64,000 nt of DNA from Davidsoniella eucalypti (GCA_004009845.1 RMBW01000020.1:62001-126000); one strand, 5' to 3'. Numbered from the stretch's first letter, positions 25,506-37,508 are shown. The notes: generated from the sequence alone by a model not told the origin. Made by a program: numbers and translations.

Positions 25506-28030
25506 TCAAAAGCCAAATTCTAGATGGGGAAGATACACCGGGCCATACTTTGTCGGAGTAGTAAAAGCTCCATCGCCCTGCACCACAAAGTCAACCTGTA
25601 GCGTGAGCTTTGACTGTCTTCCGGTGATTGGTGGTTGTATCATGCCCATCTGGAGCTGTTGTTGCTGTTGTTGTTGTTGTTGTTGAACCATGTCTACATA
25701 TTCTGAATCCATTGAAGTAACGGAGATGTAGTTACGTCGACCCATCAACCGCTTCAGTTCACGGTGTGTACCGCTAGCGTCTGTGTGGAAGATCTCCATC
25801 ATATCCTCCTTGGTATCAGAAACTTCATGGAGAGATCGATGCCCGTTTTGTGGCACATATAATTGCTTGTTGTTGTGCAGCATCTTCAACACGTACTGTC
25901 CTTGTGGTGCTGCCACAATAGGCGACGTGATGATTTGATACATCGTCTTGTGGTCGCGCGGGTGTGATGGGTCATGCACAAGACCAGCTCCGCAGCAGTT
26001 GACATCTATTGTAGTACAATTGTTAGTCACACATCTTGTTTGTTACAACTGATAGTTCATAGTACTTACCACCAGACAAAAACGTCATACGAATTCCCTT
26101 CTCCTTGGCAATGCCCTGGAGAGTACGAATGAGGTATGTTCTCTCGAGATCCTTGGATTCGTGAGTCCATAGATCCTTGAAAACCTCAGCAACATCCAGG
26201 TCGCCGAATTGGTTGAGCACGCTTCCCATGAAACCTTGCTTACCCACTGCCTTCTTGACATGTGAGAAGCCGGACGCTACAACCTCACGACCGCCAACAA
26301 CACCAGCAACAGAGCTAGTCATCTTGCCGAGAATGTTGTAAGTTGTGTTAACAGCCTTCTTGCCAGTAGCTACAGCGCCTGCCAAGCTTTCAACTGCCTC
26401 TAGTCGTGGGTAAATGAGGGGCACAGAGATCATCATGATACAATGTTGCACACTTGGTGGTAGTGTGTTTATCTTGGGGAATAATCCTTGGTATGTAGGG
26501 CCATCCATAACACGGATCATGGTGCGTTCGGATCGGCAATCGGGGCCAACAACAGCCATTGATGGACCAAGGTATTTGACAAAGTGCCATCCGTTACCAG
26601 TGATTGTGAAGAGATCGCGGTCGTCGCCAACATTACGTAGAATCTCGAGGGTAGTATGATGTTGGAAAAGCAGGTACATATCGATAGCAATGCGACCAAT
26701 ATTCTTGAAGATGGCTGAGTTATGCATGTAGTCTGGGTACGACCCATAACCATCAAAACTATATATTACGTTAGTATCGGCACGGAACGAAGTCACAGCA
26801 GAAAGTTAGTTCGTCGTATATCGTCATGACTTACATATCATGGTCATCCAGCTGGAGAATATGCGGAATTTGAGCGAATGCTTCTCGGATGTATGGCTGG
26901 TCAAAATGGCTCGTGTAGTAGTGAAAATAAGCATGAGGGACGTCCTCCTCGTGACGAGCTGTCCACTGAGCATTCTTGCGATTCTCTTTACCGCTAATAG
27001 ATAGCCACTGCTTCAGAACTGGAATCTCCTTCCACAGGCGGTCGCCGTATATTTGATCACCTAGACCAAGTTGAACATGATATCCTCCACAGTCGACATT
27101 TCTCTGCAGCACGTCTTTCCACATGAAGCCCACACCGCCCAACTTTGATCGCTCGTTTTGTGACGTCGAGGGTGAAAAGTCGTTGCCAGAGTGAGCGATG
27201 AAACGCCAGCTAACTTCATTCTTGCCAGCAATAACGAATTCATAGCGAGTGCAGCCTCTATGGGACGTAACAGCGTACGTCCAGCGCTCTGTGCCAGCCT
27301 CGCCCATTGGCAGTTCAATGTTGTATTTGTAGAATTTCCACCGTTGATGTTGAGCGATGACCTGAGGAATAAGCTGTCTTGGGTTCGGCGAGAGATCTAC
27401 ACTCAAGTGAATGTGGATAGTAGGTGGCTGAGGCGAGTCAACAACAATCATGATACTTCCATACCAGATTCCCTGTTCGATGTCCATGTTGACATAGCGC
27501 AGATAAGGTCCAAAGTACACGCCGTTGGTAGGCGCTACCTTGTACAAATCCACACCCGAGCTAGGAGGCGGTCCCGAGAAGCCAGCAGCACTGGGAGCGG
27601 TAGAGTTTGCTACACTCATGATACTTTCGGCATAGCCGGGAGTATGTGGTGGGAACATGGGTGAAGCCATGGACTGCTTGCCGGTGAGTAAAGGAGATGC
27701 AAGTGGGTTTCCATAAGTTGATGCCGTTGGAGATAGGGGCGCAGCGTCGTGGCTGATAGGGTTCGGCCCTTTGGGGAACTCCCACTGAGTAGCCTGAGTA
27801 GCCAGATGAATGTAGTAGTATTGGCCCGAGTTTTGGTCCAAATGCGCAATCCAACCTTCTGGCAGTGGAGGAGGAGAGGTAACCAGTGGAAGCGTACCAG
27901 AAGCGCCTTGTCCATCATTCGCAAACGCCGGATGGCCAGAGAGACCAGCCTGACTTATGGCGGCAGCAGCGGCAGCGGCAGCCATCTGAGCCTTTGTAGA
28001 CTGTTGTTGCTGTTGAGCCTGGATTTGGGC

Positions 28031-28063
<33 letters not shown>

Positions 28064-29485
28064 TTGTGCTTGAGATGCAAATTGCTGGTTGGCAGCTTGT
28101 GAAGCTTGAACTTGCTGTGGCTGTGGTTGGGCTGACTGAAGCTGAGTAGTGATTTGTAGTTGGGGCTGGACGGCAGCCTGAGCTGCAGGTACGGGTCTAG
28201 GAGATGAAATGTTTGGCTGGGAGTTGGCAACTGTAACAGGGACAGGCCACGAGCCAGCTGCAGCCGGTCTTTGTTTATCCTTGGGATATCCTGTGCCAGA
28301 ATTCAGGCTAGAATAAGCAGGCGGAGGGGTCTTGGCGCCCAGGCGCTGGAAGTCCTGCTCTAAAACACTGACCTGCAAGTTAGAGTCTGTTGCGATAGGG
28401 TGATTAGGTGCAGCAGTAGTGGGTTGTGAAGCATTAGCCACAGGAGCAGAGCCTTGGTAGACTGTAGGCGGGCCATGAGGGCCAGTACCAGGAGCTTCAG
28501 TTGGTGTCCAGGGACGAGGGGTGTTGGATGATGGCAGTTTTTGTTGCTGCTGCGGGACCATTCCATATTGGGCCAGTCTGGACGTAGCGGCGGCACTCTG
28601 TAGGGCCTGGGTCTGGATAGAATTCAATGTAGCAGTTCCAGGAATACCACTAGCAGCATAGCGAGCCTCAATACCACCGCCGGGGATGACGCCCGGTTCT
28701 AAAATAGGAGTCTCCGGAGGCGGAGGTGAGCCTCTGCTTGCCCGAGTAGTCGACGTACTAGCAGTCGAGGCAAATCTATTTACACCCGACGCTTCTCCGG
28801 GCATGCCTAGATATCCAGGGCCCGAAGTCTGAGATCCGCCATTGCTGACCCCGTGACTGCCTGTTGCTGAGACCGGGGCCGGGTAATACACCTTTTGGTT
28901 CCCATTAGGATAGTTGATAGATGAGGCACCATTGGCCGTGGGCTGCTGAGCCAAGTGGGAGTTCACGGGCGGTATCATGGGCTTGATGAATAGCTCATCG
29001 TTGTCGAGATTTGGGCTCGATGGGCCTGACAATGGCTTTGGAGCGGTTCCTCTGCGCTGAGCCAGGCCGGGGCCTTTGCTCTCGGACGGGCTAGTAAGTC
29101 GCGGCGAGGTATCGTTGTAGTTGTGCAGAGACGGACTAGCAAATGGCTGTATTGTTGGCTTGGGCTTGCTGGGCAGCGGCTCCTCATCTTCATCGTCTGG
29201 GTAGGGCAAAGAAAGCATGTTTGCCGAGCTTAGAGCGCCAGGCGGCAGTGGAAAGCTAGACTTGGACGAGGACGAGGAGGCAAACGGCGCAGGAGGCGTA
29301 GAAGTAGATGCTGGCGGCGTCGGATACTTGAAGCGATCTAACGCAGAGGCGGCGCCAGCGGGCTTCGGGCTCTGCGGTTTGTGAATGCGGAGCGGGCTGA
29401 TGGTTGGACTATCGCCATCTAGAATGCGATTGTTGGGCCGGCTGAGGAAGAGCTCCTCGTCGGGAATTCCGCGGCTGTGTTCCAT
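25506..29485 (-). CDS. WW-domain and PhoD-like phosphatase protein
   Basis: The exons on the minus strand are 29485-26835, 26758-26070 and 26005-25506, giving 1279 residues. The start at 29485 is preferred over the in-frame Met at 29569 because of its CCACCATGG context. Residues 1-530 are Pro/Ser/Gln-rich and disordered, with a polyglutamine run at about 474-495. A WW domain follows at about 538-572 (LPEGWIAHL to TQWEFP), likely binding proline-rich partners. From about 655 the protein is PhoD-like (PhoD_2 type). LGLGDQIYGDRLW and LQLDDHDIFDGYGSYP carry metal-binding Asp/His residues, the second motif being assembled across intron 1. A second polyQ run sits near residue 1225 in exon 3. The metallophosphatase class is clear; whether it acts on monoesters, diesters or lipids is not known. 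Probably cytosolic, as no signal peptide is seen. Confidence 0.85.
25651..25686 (-). repeat. Near-pure CAA repeat coding for polyglutamine
   Basis: Within exon 3 of the PhoD-like gene a run of CAA codons with one or two CAG encodes about ten Gln. A second, more mixed CAA/CAG run lies at about 27999-28065 in exon 1. Both are slippage-prone and may vary in length between strains. Confidence 0.85.
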
Positions 29486-32400
29486 GGTGGAAGGTAGTTC
29501 GATTTGTGCGGACTGAGGGGAAGACCAGCAAGGGCTACGATGCAGTCTAGATCGATGAGGCGAGACCACCGCTCAGTTATACAGCGGAAACTTTACAGCG
29601 CTCCCAGGCGGGAGAGTATACGACACTAACAAACAGCGGCAGTAATGGCAATGCTGGACCGGCCGCTAAACAAGGCCGCAGACAATTTGAAGTGAGGGAG
29701 TGCGCCGATGCAAGGAAGCTTGTGGTGGCCAGGCGGAAAACAAGCCGGCGCAGGCACAAAGATGGATAGTCAGTAGTGATAGTTGCTTATGATGGCTACA
29801 GCATAGAAACAGCAGCAGATTTTGGAGGATAGATCAAGGGATAGCAAGATGCGATGCAAGAGGCAAGACGACGGAAAGAGAAGAAAAGAAAGAAACTCTT
29901 CAGCAGCGGGCACCGGCGATAAAATAAAATAAACGACGACAGGAACACAACAATCCAGCAAGCGAACAAACGAGGTCGCCAGCATTTGAATGCCAGTCCA
30001 GGCCAACCAAGCAGAACCAAGGGCCCAGGACCAAGGACCAAGAAGCCGGGCGCCTAGTATATCGCTGTAGTGGCATAGTGTATCGTAGTATGCTGTACAG
30101 TAGTATCGTTAGGGCAGCAAGCACTTTGTTATGCAGTAACTGCACAGCAGCCGAGCGGGAGGGGTCCCCTCACTTTGTCCCTCGTTCCGCTTAGTGGACG
30201 GATGGTGGATGGTCTGGGCGGCTAGGCAATTCCCTGGCAAAAATGGCAAAAGAGGGGCCTATCTGTATCTATCTACAATCGTGCCGCAGTTGCAATTATC
30301 GCGCTGGCTTTGTGGGCTTTATCTGCTGTTTGTTGTTGATAATTTATATGATAGCGGGGTGGTGACATGAGGGGCAGTCGCACTTTACTCCCTACCAAGT
30401 ACTGCTCTTTTTTATTCTAGCAGTAATGCCTAGTTAAAGCACGCACCTGTTCGACGATTCTATTAAAAATTAGCTACACTGACTCAATTACTGTAGCATC
30501 TGCCAAAAATCTCTCTTGTTATTCTTTTGTTATGCACTACCTGCATAATGTCAAATTGCCCACTAATCCCATCAATTCAAGCATCTTATGGCTGCCTCTC
30601 TGGCATTTCTACGTACAATGATGTGAATGGCTAACAACGTCTATCACAGGCTTGGCCAAATGCTACTAAAATACGGGCCCAAAGACTCCAGCTAGTCGTG
30701 TATGCTTCTTCATTGTCTGATTGTTCTAAATTTCTGAATTGCAGCTAGGGTCCCTGGCTAGACTTGGCCTTCATCAGTAAATCATTAGTGCCTCCCGCCC
30801 CGCCTTAATCTATCGTGGCAGCTTAACCGAGAACTCTGATTGGACACTTTGATCGTTAGTGGGCGCTTAAACTATAAGCCATCGAAACATGAGAGTATAT
30901 CACCAGTTTAAATGGGCGCGTAAAAAGCCTACTACGGCCCGGAGCCAAGACTTTGCTAATGCTAATGAATAACTAACTACAATTTGAAATTAGTCTGGTC
31001 ATGGTATAATTTGTATGAACCAAAAAGATTGGATTGGACGGCTTTGTATAACTACATGTACTGCAAGATGAAGCTATGATAGGGTTAGGGTATATTATGC
31101 ACTTATTCAGTATATTGCTAAGTGTTAGTGTTGCTATTGTGGTGTTGCTACTGTAGTCCCGGATACTAGGAACATAGAAAATTGGTGCCTGGAGTCGAAA
31201 AAGAGCTCTTAGATAAATCTCTAGACTATAAATAAAACCATCATAATCATTATAAAGAAATGCTAGAAAGTGTACGAAATCGGTAGAGTGCTTTACATGG
31301 TTCCTTGATCTTCGTTACCATACTCCATATACTATATACGATAGTTGCATGTCCCTCAAGCCGACTATATTCAACCTACCTGAATCACTAATATTATTCT
31401 CCCCCGTGAGACTCTAATAACACTTGACTTGAATCTTGGAAATCATCCTCATCAGTGTAGTGGTGTGGGTTAGCGCATAAAACCCTATTGTAGACAACCT
31501 TAACACATCTTTGTTAAGCTCACATATCACGTGATGAAACGAGTCATTAGGAACGCATGTGCCTGTTGGTGATCATTGCGAGGGCGATGATGGCTATGAC
31601 GATGTGTCCAGTCGGCAGGCAGAGCAAAAAGCGGCTTAGATAACTAGTGCCACTAGATGTATATTCAGACGAACCATATCGGGTTGCCTCTTCGAAAAAA
31701 AAAGGATTTCACTGATAGATAAAGACGAAACGGCATGCCGATCATGGACGCGCGTCTAGTTCTTCAAGGCGAAACTTCACAAAAAGGCAGCTTAAGAGGA
31801 AGAACGAGAAATCTGCCTCCAGTTGAAAAAAGACACAAGGGATAAACTGACAACTTCAAAGAACTTTGCTCTCTTTTAGTGCGGGAGGCCGCTGTAATGG
31901 AGCCTAGAGTAGTAGATGGCCAACCCCGAAATGGCATTCCTAGTGCCCTACGAGACCAGGACCAGGGCACGAGAAACAGCGGCCTAAACCCGTGTTTCGC
32001 TTTTTATTCACTGGTTTTCACAGAAAGGTTCTGCATGCACAGCTCAGACGGCAATAACGGGTGACGCTTGCTGTAGATCCTGACGGGCTTGTGAATGAGT
32101 GACTTCACAACGTCAGATTAGAGGGAGAGGCTTAGCACCGCGGGAACTGGACAGCTTGGTAAGAAACCGGCCTTATCTAAAGCCCGACTTTAGTGTTCGG
32201 AGTTACAGTTTGAATTGAAACATAGAGTAACTTGTCGTTTGTATGGTTACTCAGTATTGAGTCTTTGTACTTTTTGGAGAACTGCATAGCCCAGAGGCCC
32301 GATCACACCAGGGAAACGGTTACGCAAGACGATGCACAGGTGGCAATACTTTGGCGAAGACTCGGATATATAAGGTTAGAAACACCCTCGATAGTATTGT

Positions 32401-32516
32401 CAACCTTACTTCACTTCTCTCTATCACCATTCCCTCCAACTATCTCTGCAAACATATCTTCTTCAATACTATTTTCACCAACATCTATCTTTATATACTC
32501 TTGACTCCTAACAGAC
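29486..32516. other. Divergent intergenic region between the PhoD-like and Hsp20 genes
   Basis: No gene is recognised in 3 kb. About 29486-30200 is the probable 5' leader and promoter of the PhoD-like gene on the minus strand. The middle is AT-rich, with a short TAGGGTTAGGG-type motif near 31080. The last 200 bases form the Hsp20 promoter, with a TATA box and a CT-rich leader. Confidence 0.6.
32367..32374 (+). promoter_or_regulatory. TATA box of the Hsp20 gene
   Basis: TATATAAG lies about 143 bp upstream of the Hsp20 start codon and is followed by a C/T/A-rich leader. A strong TATA box suits an inducible stress gene. I did not find a clear canonical heat-shock element (GAAnnTTC) nearby. Confidence 0.6.
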
Positions 32517-33983
32517 ATGGACTCTTCTACTACCCCCAACCCCGAGGCTTCCTCTAGCTCGACTCCCAACGAGCGCTTTGGTGCTTCCAACGTTCCGCCC
32601 TTCCCCCACCATCGCCACCACCCCGGCTTCCACAAGTCTGTTGGTGAAGGCATCGACCATCACGGAGGTCCTGGTGGTGCTCCCTGGATGGGCGGTCCTT
32701 GGGCTGGTGGCCCACGAGCTGCCGCCTGGGGTGCTGGTTGGGCAGCTTCCTTCCCCGAGCGCCCTCATGGTCGTCACCGCGGCGGCCCTCACGGCTTTCA
32801 CGGCTTTCACGGCAAACACCACCCTCATCCTCACCCTCCTCCTGGTGTCGAGGACTTCATGGGCGAACACCCTCCCCCTCCTCCCCACGACGGCCCCGGC
32901 CCGATGGGGGATTTCCCCCCTCCTCCTCCTTATATGGGCGGTCACCCTGACTCTCGCCCCGACTTTGATTCGGAAGAAGACACAGAGTTCCCTACCTACG
33001 ACATGTGCTCTGACTCCGAATGCGGGAACAACGACTCTGATACCGTACAGACTCCCGACGAAGATGGAGACGTCGAGGATGTGACTGGCCACACTACTGG
33101 CGGTGAGAAGGAGCAGAACTCTCACGAGCGTGGCCCTAGAGGCATGCACGGCTTTGGCCACAAATTCGGCAAGCATGGCCCCCGTGGCTTTGGCTTCCAT
33201 AAGTTTGGTCATCACGGCCATTTTGGTCCTCGTGGCGGCAACTGGGCTACCTTTGCTGGCAGATTCGGTTCTGCTGATTTCCACGCCCGCGGTCCCCATG
33301 GAGGCTTCCACCCTTACGGCCACCACGGTGGTCCTCGCGGTAAGCCAGGCCCTCACGGCCCTCCTGACGCCGGTGAAACCGCGTTCGAATATTTTATTGG
33401 TAAGCATGGCAAGCATGGAAAGCACGGCAAGGGTCACAAGCATGGCCACCACGGTGGTCCTGGCGGCTTCGGTCCCTTTGGTGGCTTCGGCGGTAAACAC
33501 CATGGCGGTCCTCCTTTCGGCGGACCTTTCGGTCCCTTCGGTGGCCACTTCGGTGGTCGTGGCCACCATCACGGTCCCTGCTCATCTAAGAAGCTCGGTA
33601 TCGCGCCGCCAACGGACCTCTTCGAAACTGATAGTGAATATGTGCTACACATGGCCGTTCCCGGTGCCCAGAAGAACGACATCGAGGTCAACTGGGACGC
33701 TGACAGAGGAGCCCTTCGTATCTCCGGCTCAATCTCGCGCCCTGGCTCTGAAGAGCTGCACAACAGCCTCGTATATGGAGAGCGCAAGGTGGGTCTTGTT
33801 CATCGTTGGATTTCACTTCCCCCCCCTCAGTTTGAGGGGCCAGATCTGGATAGTGAAGACAAGGGACGCCCTTCTATTGACCCCGAAAGCATTCAGGCCC
33901 GTCTAGAAAACGGCATCCTGATTGTCACGGCCAGCAAGACCCAGAAAGAGGGCGCTGAGCTGCGCAATGTCGAGATCCAGTAG
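32517..33983 (+). CDS. Small heat-shock protein (Hsp20/alpha-crystallin) with giant His/Gly/Pro-rich arm
   Basis: This is a single exon of 488 codons. The alpha-crystallin domain occupies about residues 359-488. It starts at PPTDLFETDSEYVLHMAVPG, contains ALRISGSI, and ends in ARLENGILIVTASK, the usual last strands of an Hsp20 core. Hsp20 proteins are ATP-independent chaperones that hold unfolding proteins. The odd part is the first 355 residues. They are dominated by Gly, His, Pro and Phe in irregular units such as GKHGKHGKHGKGHKHGHHGG and GPFGG, broken by an acidic patch near residues 145-200. Most Hsp20 N-terminal arms are under about 100 residues. The arm is presumably disordered and could bind metal ions or condense. 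A loop rich in Ser/Pro/Asp interrupts the core near 430-450, as in other fungal members. The gene converges on the PilB gene. Confidence 0.88.
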   Translation: MDSSTTPNPEASSSSTPNERFGASNVPPFPHHRHHPGFHKSVGEGIDHHGGPGGAPWMGGPWAGGPRAAAWGAGWAASFPERPHGRHRGGPHGFHGFHGKHHPHPHPPPGVEDFMGEHPPPPPHDGPGPMGDFPPPPPYMGGHPDSRPDFDSEEDTEFPTYDMCSDSECGNNDSDTVQTPDEDGDVEDVTGHTTGGEKEQNSHERGPRGMHGFGHKFGKHGPRGFGFHKFGHHGHFGPRGGNWATFAGRFGSADFHARGPHGGFHPYGHHGGPRGKPGPHGPPDAGETAFEYFIGKHGKHGKHGKGHKHGHHGGPGGFGPFGGFGGKHHGGPPFGGPFGPFGGHFGGRGHHHGPCSSKKLGIAPPTDLFETDSEYVLHMAVPGAQKNDIEVNWDADRGALRISGSISRPGSEELHNSLVYGERKVGLVHRWISLPPPQFEGPDLDSEDKGRPSIDPESIQARLENGILIVTASKTQKEGAELRNVEIQ

Positions 33984-34691
33984 ACCAAGCTGGTCTCGTC
34001 ATTCGACAAATGCATGGAAGCTTTGAGCGATATGCATCTTGTCTGTCAAGACATTTGTTTTGTATGATTGTTACGTCCTTTGTCTTTTGCTTGATTTTTG
34101 TTCCTTTATATTATGAGTTTTAGTAGCAACGATTCTACAACAATATATTCTATTACTATTTCACATTCCTTGTACTTTATTTTCCATGTGACGTGTTGAT
34201 CAATGTTTAAAATGAAAAGGTTTTGTTTCTTTCGAATATATATCACTTACTGCTCTAGAAAACATCTTGTCTTGCCCAAGCATGTACTTTATATTTGGCA
34301 TTCTTGCCAGTTCGTTACGTCAATACATTCTGGGCCAAATCGTGTTGCAGCCGACTCGCCATATGCACATCTTGAACAGCAAACCAAAACTATATTCAGA
34401 CTAAAAAAACCTAACGATGACAAATTCTTAAACTAACTCCATTTCCTCCGCATTACCAAAGAGCAACCGACGCTATAAATGGAGCGGGCTCTATCTAATT
34501 CAGACAGTGTCTTGTATACCCAAGATATTCAAACTATGGCATTAATGAGGTAAGGTGGTAGTGATAATATTCCCGACCTTGGACGAATCAAGTGGGGCTA
34601 AAAGGCCCTTTGTTCCGGAAACGGACTGGTTCCGCTGTCGCCGGCCCAATTTATTTCACGACTGAGATAAATGTTGTCAAGGCGACTGTGC
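33984..34691. other. Convergent intergenic region
   Basis: This is the 3' flank shared by the Hsp20 (+) and PilB (-) genes. It is AT-rich, with likely polyadenylation signals on both strands, and no gene is seen. Confidence 0.6.
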
Positions 34692-35789
34692 TTAGACGGT
34701 CTGTTCGGCGGTACGGACAGCAGTCTCCGTTGCCTTGCTGGATCTTTTCTTGTTCTTCTTCGCAGAGCGGGGCACAGCATCAGCAGAGGAGCCACCGTGA
34801 ACAGGCTCACTGCCGAGAGATACTGAGGGTTCCTGGTCAAAATCCTCCTCGTCTTCTTCGTCGATGCGGTCACTGTCACCGCTGTAATCATCATAAGCAT
34901 CGGGGGTCCACTCGCGCAGGTCATCCTCAGCATCATTGAGAACCTGGCGGGCCTGCAGAGAGTGCTCGTAGGCCGAACGGCTGACACCAGGGACGGTAGG
35001 GGTATCGTCTAGTAGGCTGAGTAGACGGCGGCCGTGCTTGGCTAGAATCAGCTGCTTCTCGGCACGCTCGATGATTGCAGAGAATTCATCGTTGTAGGCC
35101 TCCTTCATCTTTTGACGTGTCTATATAGAAACTTGGTTAGTTTATGATATGTTTGTCACAATGCATGGGAATACTTACGATGTTGGTTAGCTGAGCATCG
35201 GCGACTAGGTTCTCGGCCTCGGAACGGACAAGCTCCTGCTCTAGAACAGCCAGGCGCTGGTTTTCGGGATCCTTCATCTTGAGGCGCTGTATTTCGTCCA
35301 TGATCTTGGTCTTGTTCTCACGAGCGGGGGCGACGCTGCGCTCGGTGTTGCGGATAACCTTGAGGCGGCCCCGAACCGACTCGAGGTGGCGCGCATAGTT
35401 GTCTTCTTGATCGGCCATCTCCGACAGGATGACGCCGATCTTGTCAGACAGATCACTAACAGCATCATCGCCGGTCTGTTCGCCCCACTCGCTCAGCTGA
35501 GTAGCAATCAGCGAGCGCTCGCGGGCAGCAGTCTCGTGGGCCTGGACAAGGTTGTTTTCGCTCTTGATGAGCTGATACAGCCGGCGGGTGTTGTCCTTCT
35601 GACTGTTGTTGCTGCCGCCGCCGAAACGGTTGAAAGAGAAGCCCTTGCTACGGTTGTTATTCGCGGGCTTGTTGCCGCGAATCGACAAGCTACGGTTCCT
35701 GTGAATGGAGGGAAGGGAAGGAGCGGTCAGTTTACTGTGGCAAACTCAGGACTAAGGGTAAACACAATGGCAACGTACATGAGAGGCAT
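34692..35789 (-). CDS. pilB: Eisosome core protein, PilB type (Pil1/Lsp1 family)
   Basis: The exons on the minus strand are 35789-35779 (only 11 bases), 35698-35179 and 35120-34692, giving 319 residues. The central region is a Pil1/Lsp1 BAR-like helical domain. RLYQLIKSENNLVQAHETAA, TGDDAVSDLSDKIGVIL, VLEQELVRSEAENLVADAQL and DDTPTVPGVSR are diagnostic. The HETAARER and DDAVSD features match the PilB paralogue of filamentous fungi more than PilA/Pil1. These proteins assemble under the plasma membrane into half-cylinders that make furrow-like membrane compartments. The N-terminus is Asn/Arg/Ser-rich. The C-terminus (from about 235) is acidic and then Lys-rich. The tiny first exon (MPLM) is supported by a GTACGT donor, a CAG acceptor and frame continuity. 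Confidence 0.9.
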
Positions 35790-37092
35790 AGTAGCGGTGA
35801 TGATGTTGTTGACGATGTTGTTGAGAATGAAATATTAGATACAGAGTAACGATAGACCCTGAAAGATGGAATAGTAGTTGTTGTGATGATTATTTGACTA
35901 TGATGGTATGGAGCCAGACACAAAGAAAGGAAACAAAAAGAGACGGGCCAGCTCAAGCTAGGAAGGAGACACGACTTTTTGTATCTCGGGGAAGTTGCGC
36001 ATGACGAGGAAGGTACATCATGGTGTGTCCACTTGGGAGGCAAGAGTTCTGCTCTAGGAAAAAGCAGCTTCGTTTTTAGCAATTACCAAGAACAAGCTAT
36101 GCTGGTGTTACTTCCCTCATTATCATGAGACGCCGGCTTAGTATCTAGTGTCTCTTGTATCTAGCCAGTAAAAAAAGGATCGAAATAGGTGATGGCTCGC
36201 TTCTTTTGTTAGTCCCGAGCCGTTTCTATTCTTGCTGTATTGACGTCAACAATCTTGGACCTTGGCAGCCGATTGGACACAAGCTTGGCTAAGCCAAAAG
36301 CACCAAGACCACAGTCGCCACCAGTCGCAAATTTCCTCGATGCGAGCAGGTGAGCTTTTATTACGGGTGATTTACATTGCGAATTAGGTTTAGACTTATC
36401 TAAGCCCTGGTCCAAGACATCGGACGTCATTATTTGGGCCGCGAAAGATACAGTTTAAATGCGAAAGTGTAAGACGGAAGTGACTAACCCTAATCGGGCT
36501 TGATATAGATACACTTATATAAAGAGTGGGGCAGGGTTTTAAACGCCACTACTAATAACAACGACCTCATCATCTACATGAAGATGTAAAACGATAAATA
36601 AATAAATAAATCATACCTACAACTGTTTGTTAGAAGGCGCTACAAGATATCTGATGATATTTCTAGTAACTGCCCTGGCGGGGTTATCAAGGGATCCAAG
36701 AATTAAATACATAACAAAGTTTTAGTTAGTTATCCAAAGTTTAATGCTAACAAGCACACTTTTCATATTACCTTGAACATATATTAGTATTGATTTAGTA
36801 GATCTAGGTATTACAAGGCTACATAGCTTCATTAGTGGACTAATCACCACGACTAAAAAGACTACTGGTTACTACATCTACGGATACAGTATAAAGTAAC
36901 GCATATGGTGTTTCGAATCAAGTAAAGATGATATTTATTGAATTTCTCGTAAATTTCCGTCTTCGGGGCAGAATTCCGCTCCGTCATAAAAGATGATGTG
37001 GTTATGAGAGGGACCGCCGGCTAAAGTGTTGTGCGGGCGCCGTGTCATAATATATGGATATCAGAGAGTGAGAGCGGGAGACAAGATGCTCT
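35790..37092. other. Intergenic region
   Basis: About 35790-36100 is the probable leader and promoter of pilB. The rest is AT-rich with no recognisable gene, and includes a short AAATA-rich tract near 36594-36612. Confidence 0.6.
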
Positions 37093-37332
37093 TTAGCGAC
37101 CGCCAGGGCCGCCGTGACCACCGGGGCCACCTTGGCCGCCGTGACCACCTTGACCGCCAGGACCGCCGTGACTGCCAGGACCGCTGTGACCGCCCTGACC
37201 ACCGGGGCCACCTTGACCGCCGTTGCCACCTTGACCGCCAGGACCGCCGTGACCACCAGGACCTCCCTGACCACCAGGACCTCCCTGACCACCAGGACCA
37301 CCAGGACCGCCAGGACCGTGACCGAAGACCAT
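37093..37332 (-). CDS. Gly-Gly-X repeat miniprotein
   Basis: A 79-residue frame starts at 37332 in a near-ideal context (CAAAATGGTC) and reads MVFGHGPGG, then almost unbroken Gly-Gly-X units, with X being Pro, Gln, His or Asn, ending GGPGGR. A TATATAAA box on the same strand at 37509-37516 and a C/T/A-rich leader support a real gene. There is no signal peptide, so it is probably intracellular. The repeat resembles collagen only loosely, because every unit has two Gly, and it is closer to glycine-rich adhesive or condensate-forming proteins. The DNA contains an 18-bp repeat near 37241-37290. Other frames across the repeat are also open (including one starting at 37531), but their products lack a good start. 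Function unknown; the His/Gly-rich arm of the Hsp20 5 kb away is compositionally similar. Confidence 0.65.
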   Translation of the reverse strand: MVFGHGPGGPGGPGGQGGPGGQGGPGGHGGPGGQGGNGGQGGPGGQGGHSGPGSHGGPGGQGGHGGQGGPGGHGGPGGR

Positions 37333-37508
37333 TTTGTAGAAAAGAGGGTTGTGTTTGAAGTAAGAAAGTTAGTTTGTAGGGTGAAGCCGCGCTAGAGATA
37401 CGGGGCTTGGTAGAGAAGTGAGTAGAAGTTCGTTGAAGAGAAGAAGAGGTGTGGTGAGGGTGATGAGAAGAAGAACATGGACATTTAGGAAAGCATGCGG
37501 TGCCGTGC

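Noticed and set aside
31078..31092. TAGGGTTAGGG motif as a possible interstitial telomere
   Set aside because: Fewer than two full repeat units are present, which is expected by chance or as an ordinary telobox-like promoter motif.
32508..33572. 354-codon minus-strand frame opposite the Hsp20 gene
   Set aside because: Its product is an artefact of the Gly/His/Pro codons read in reverse (Val/Ala/Thr/Met-rich); the Hsp20 frame has a proper start and a conserved core.
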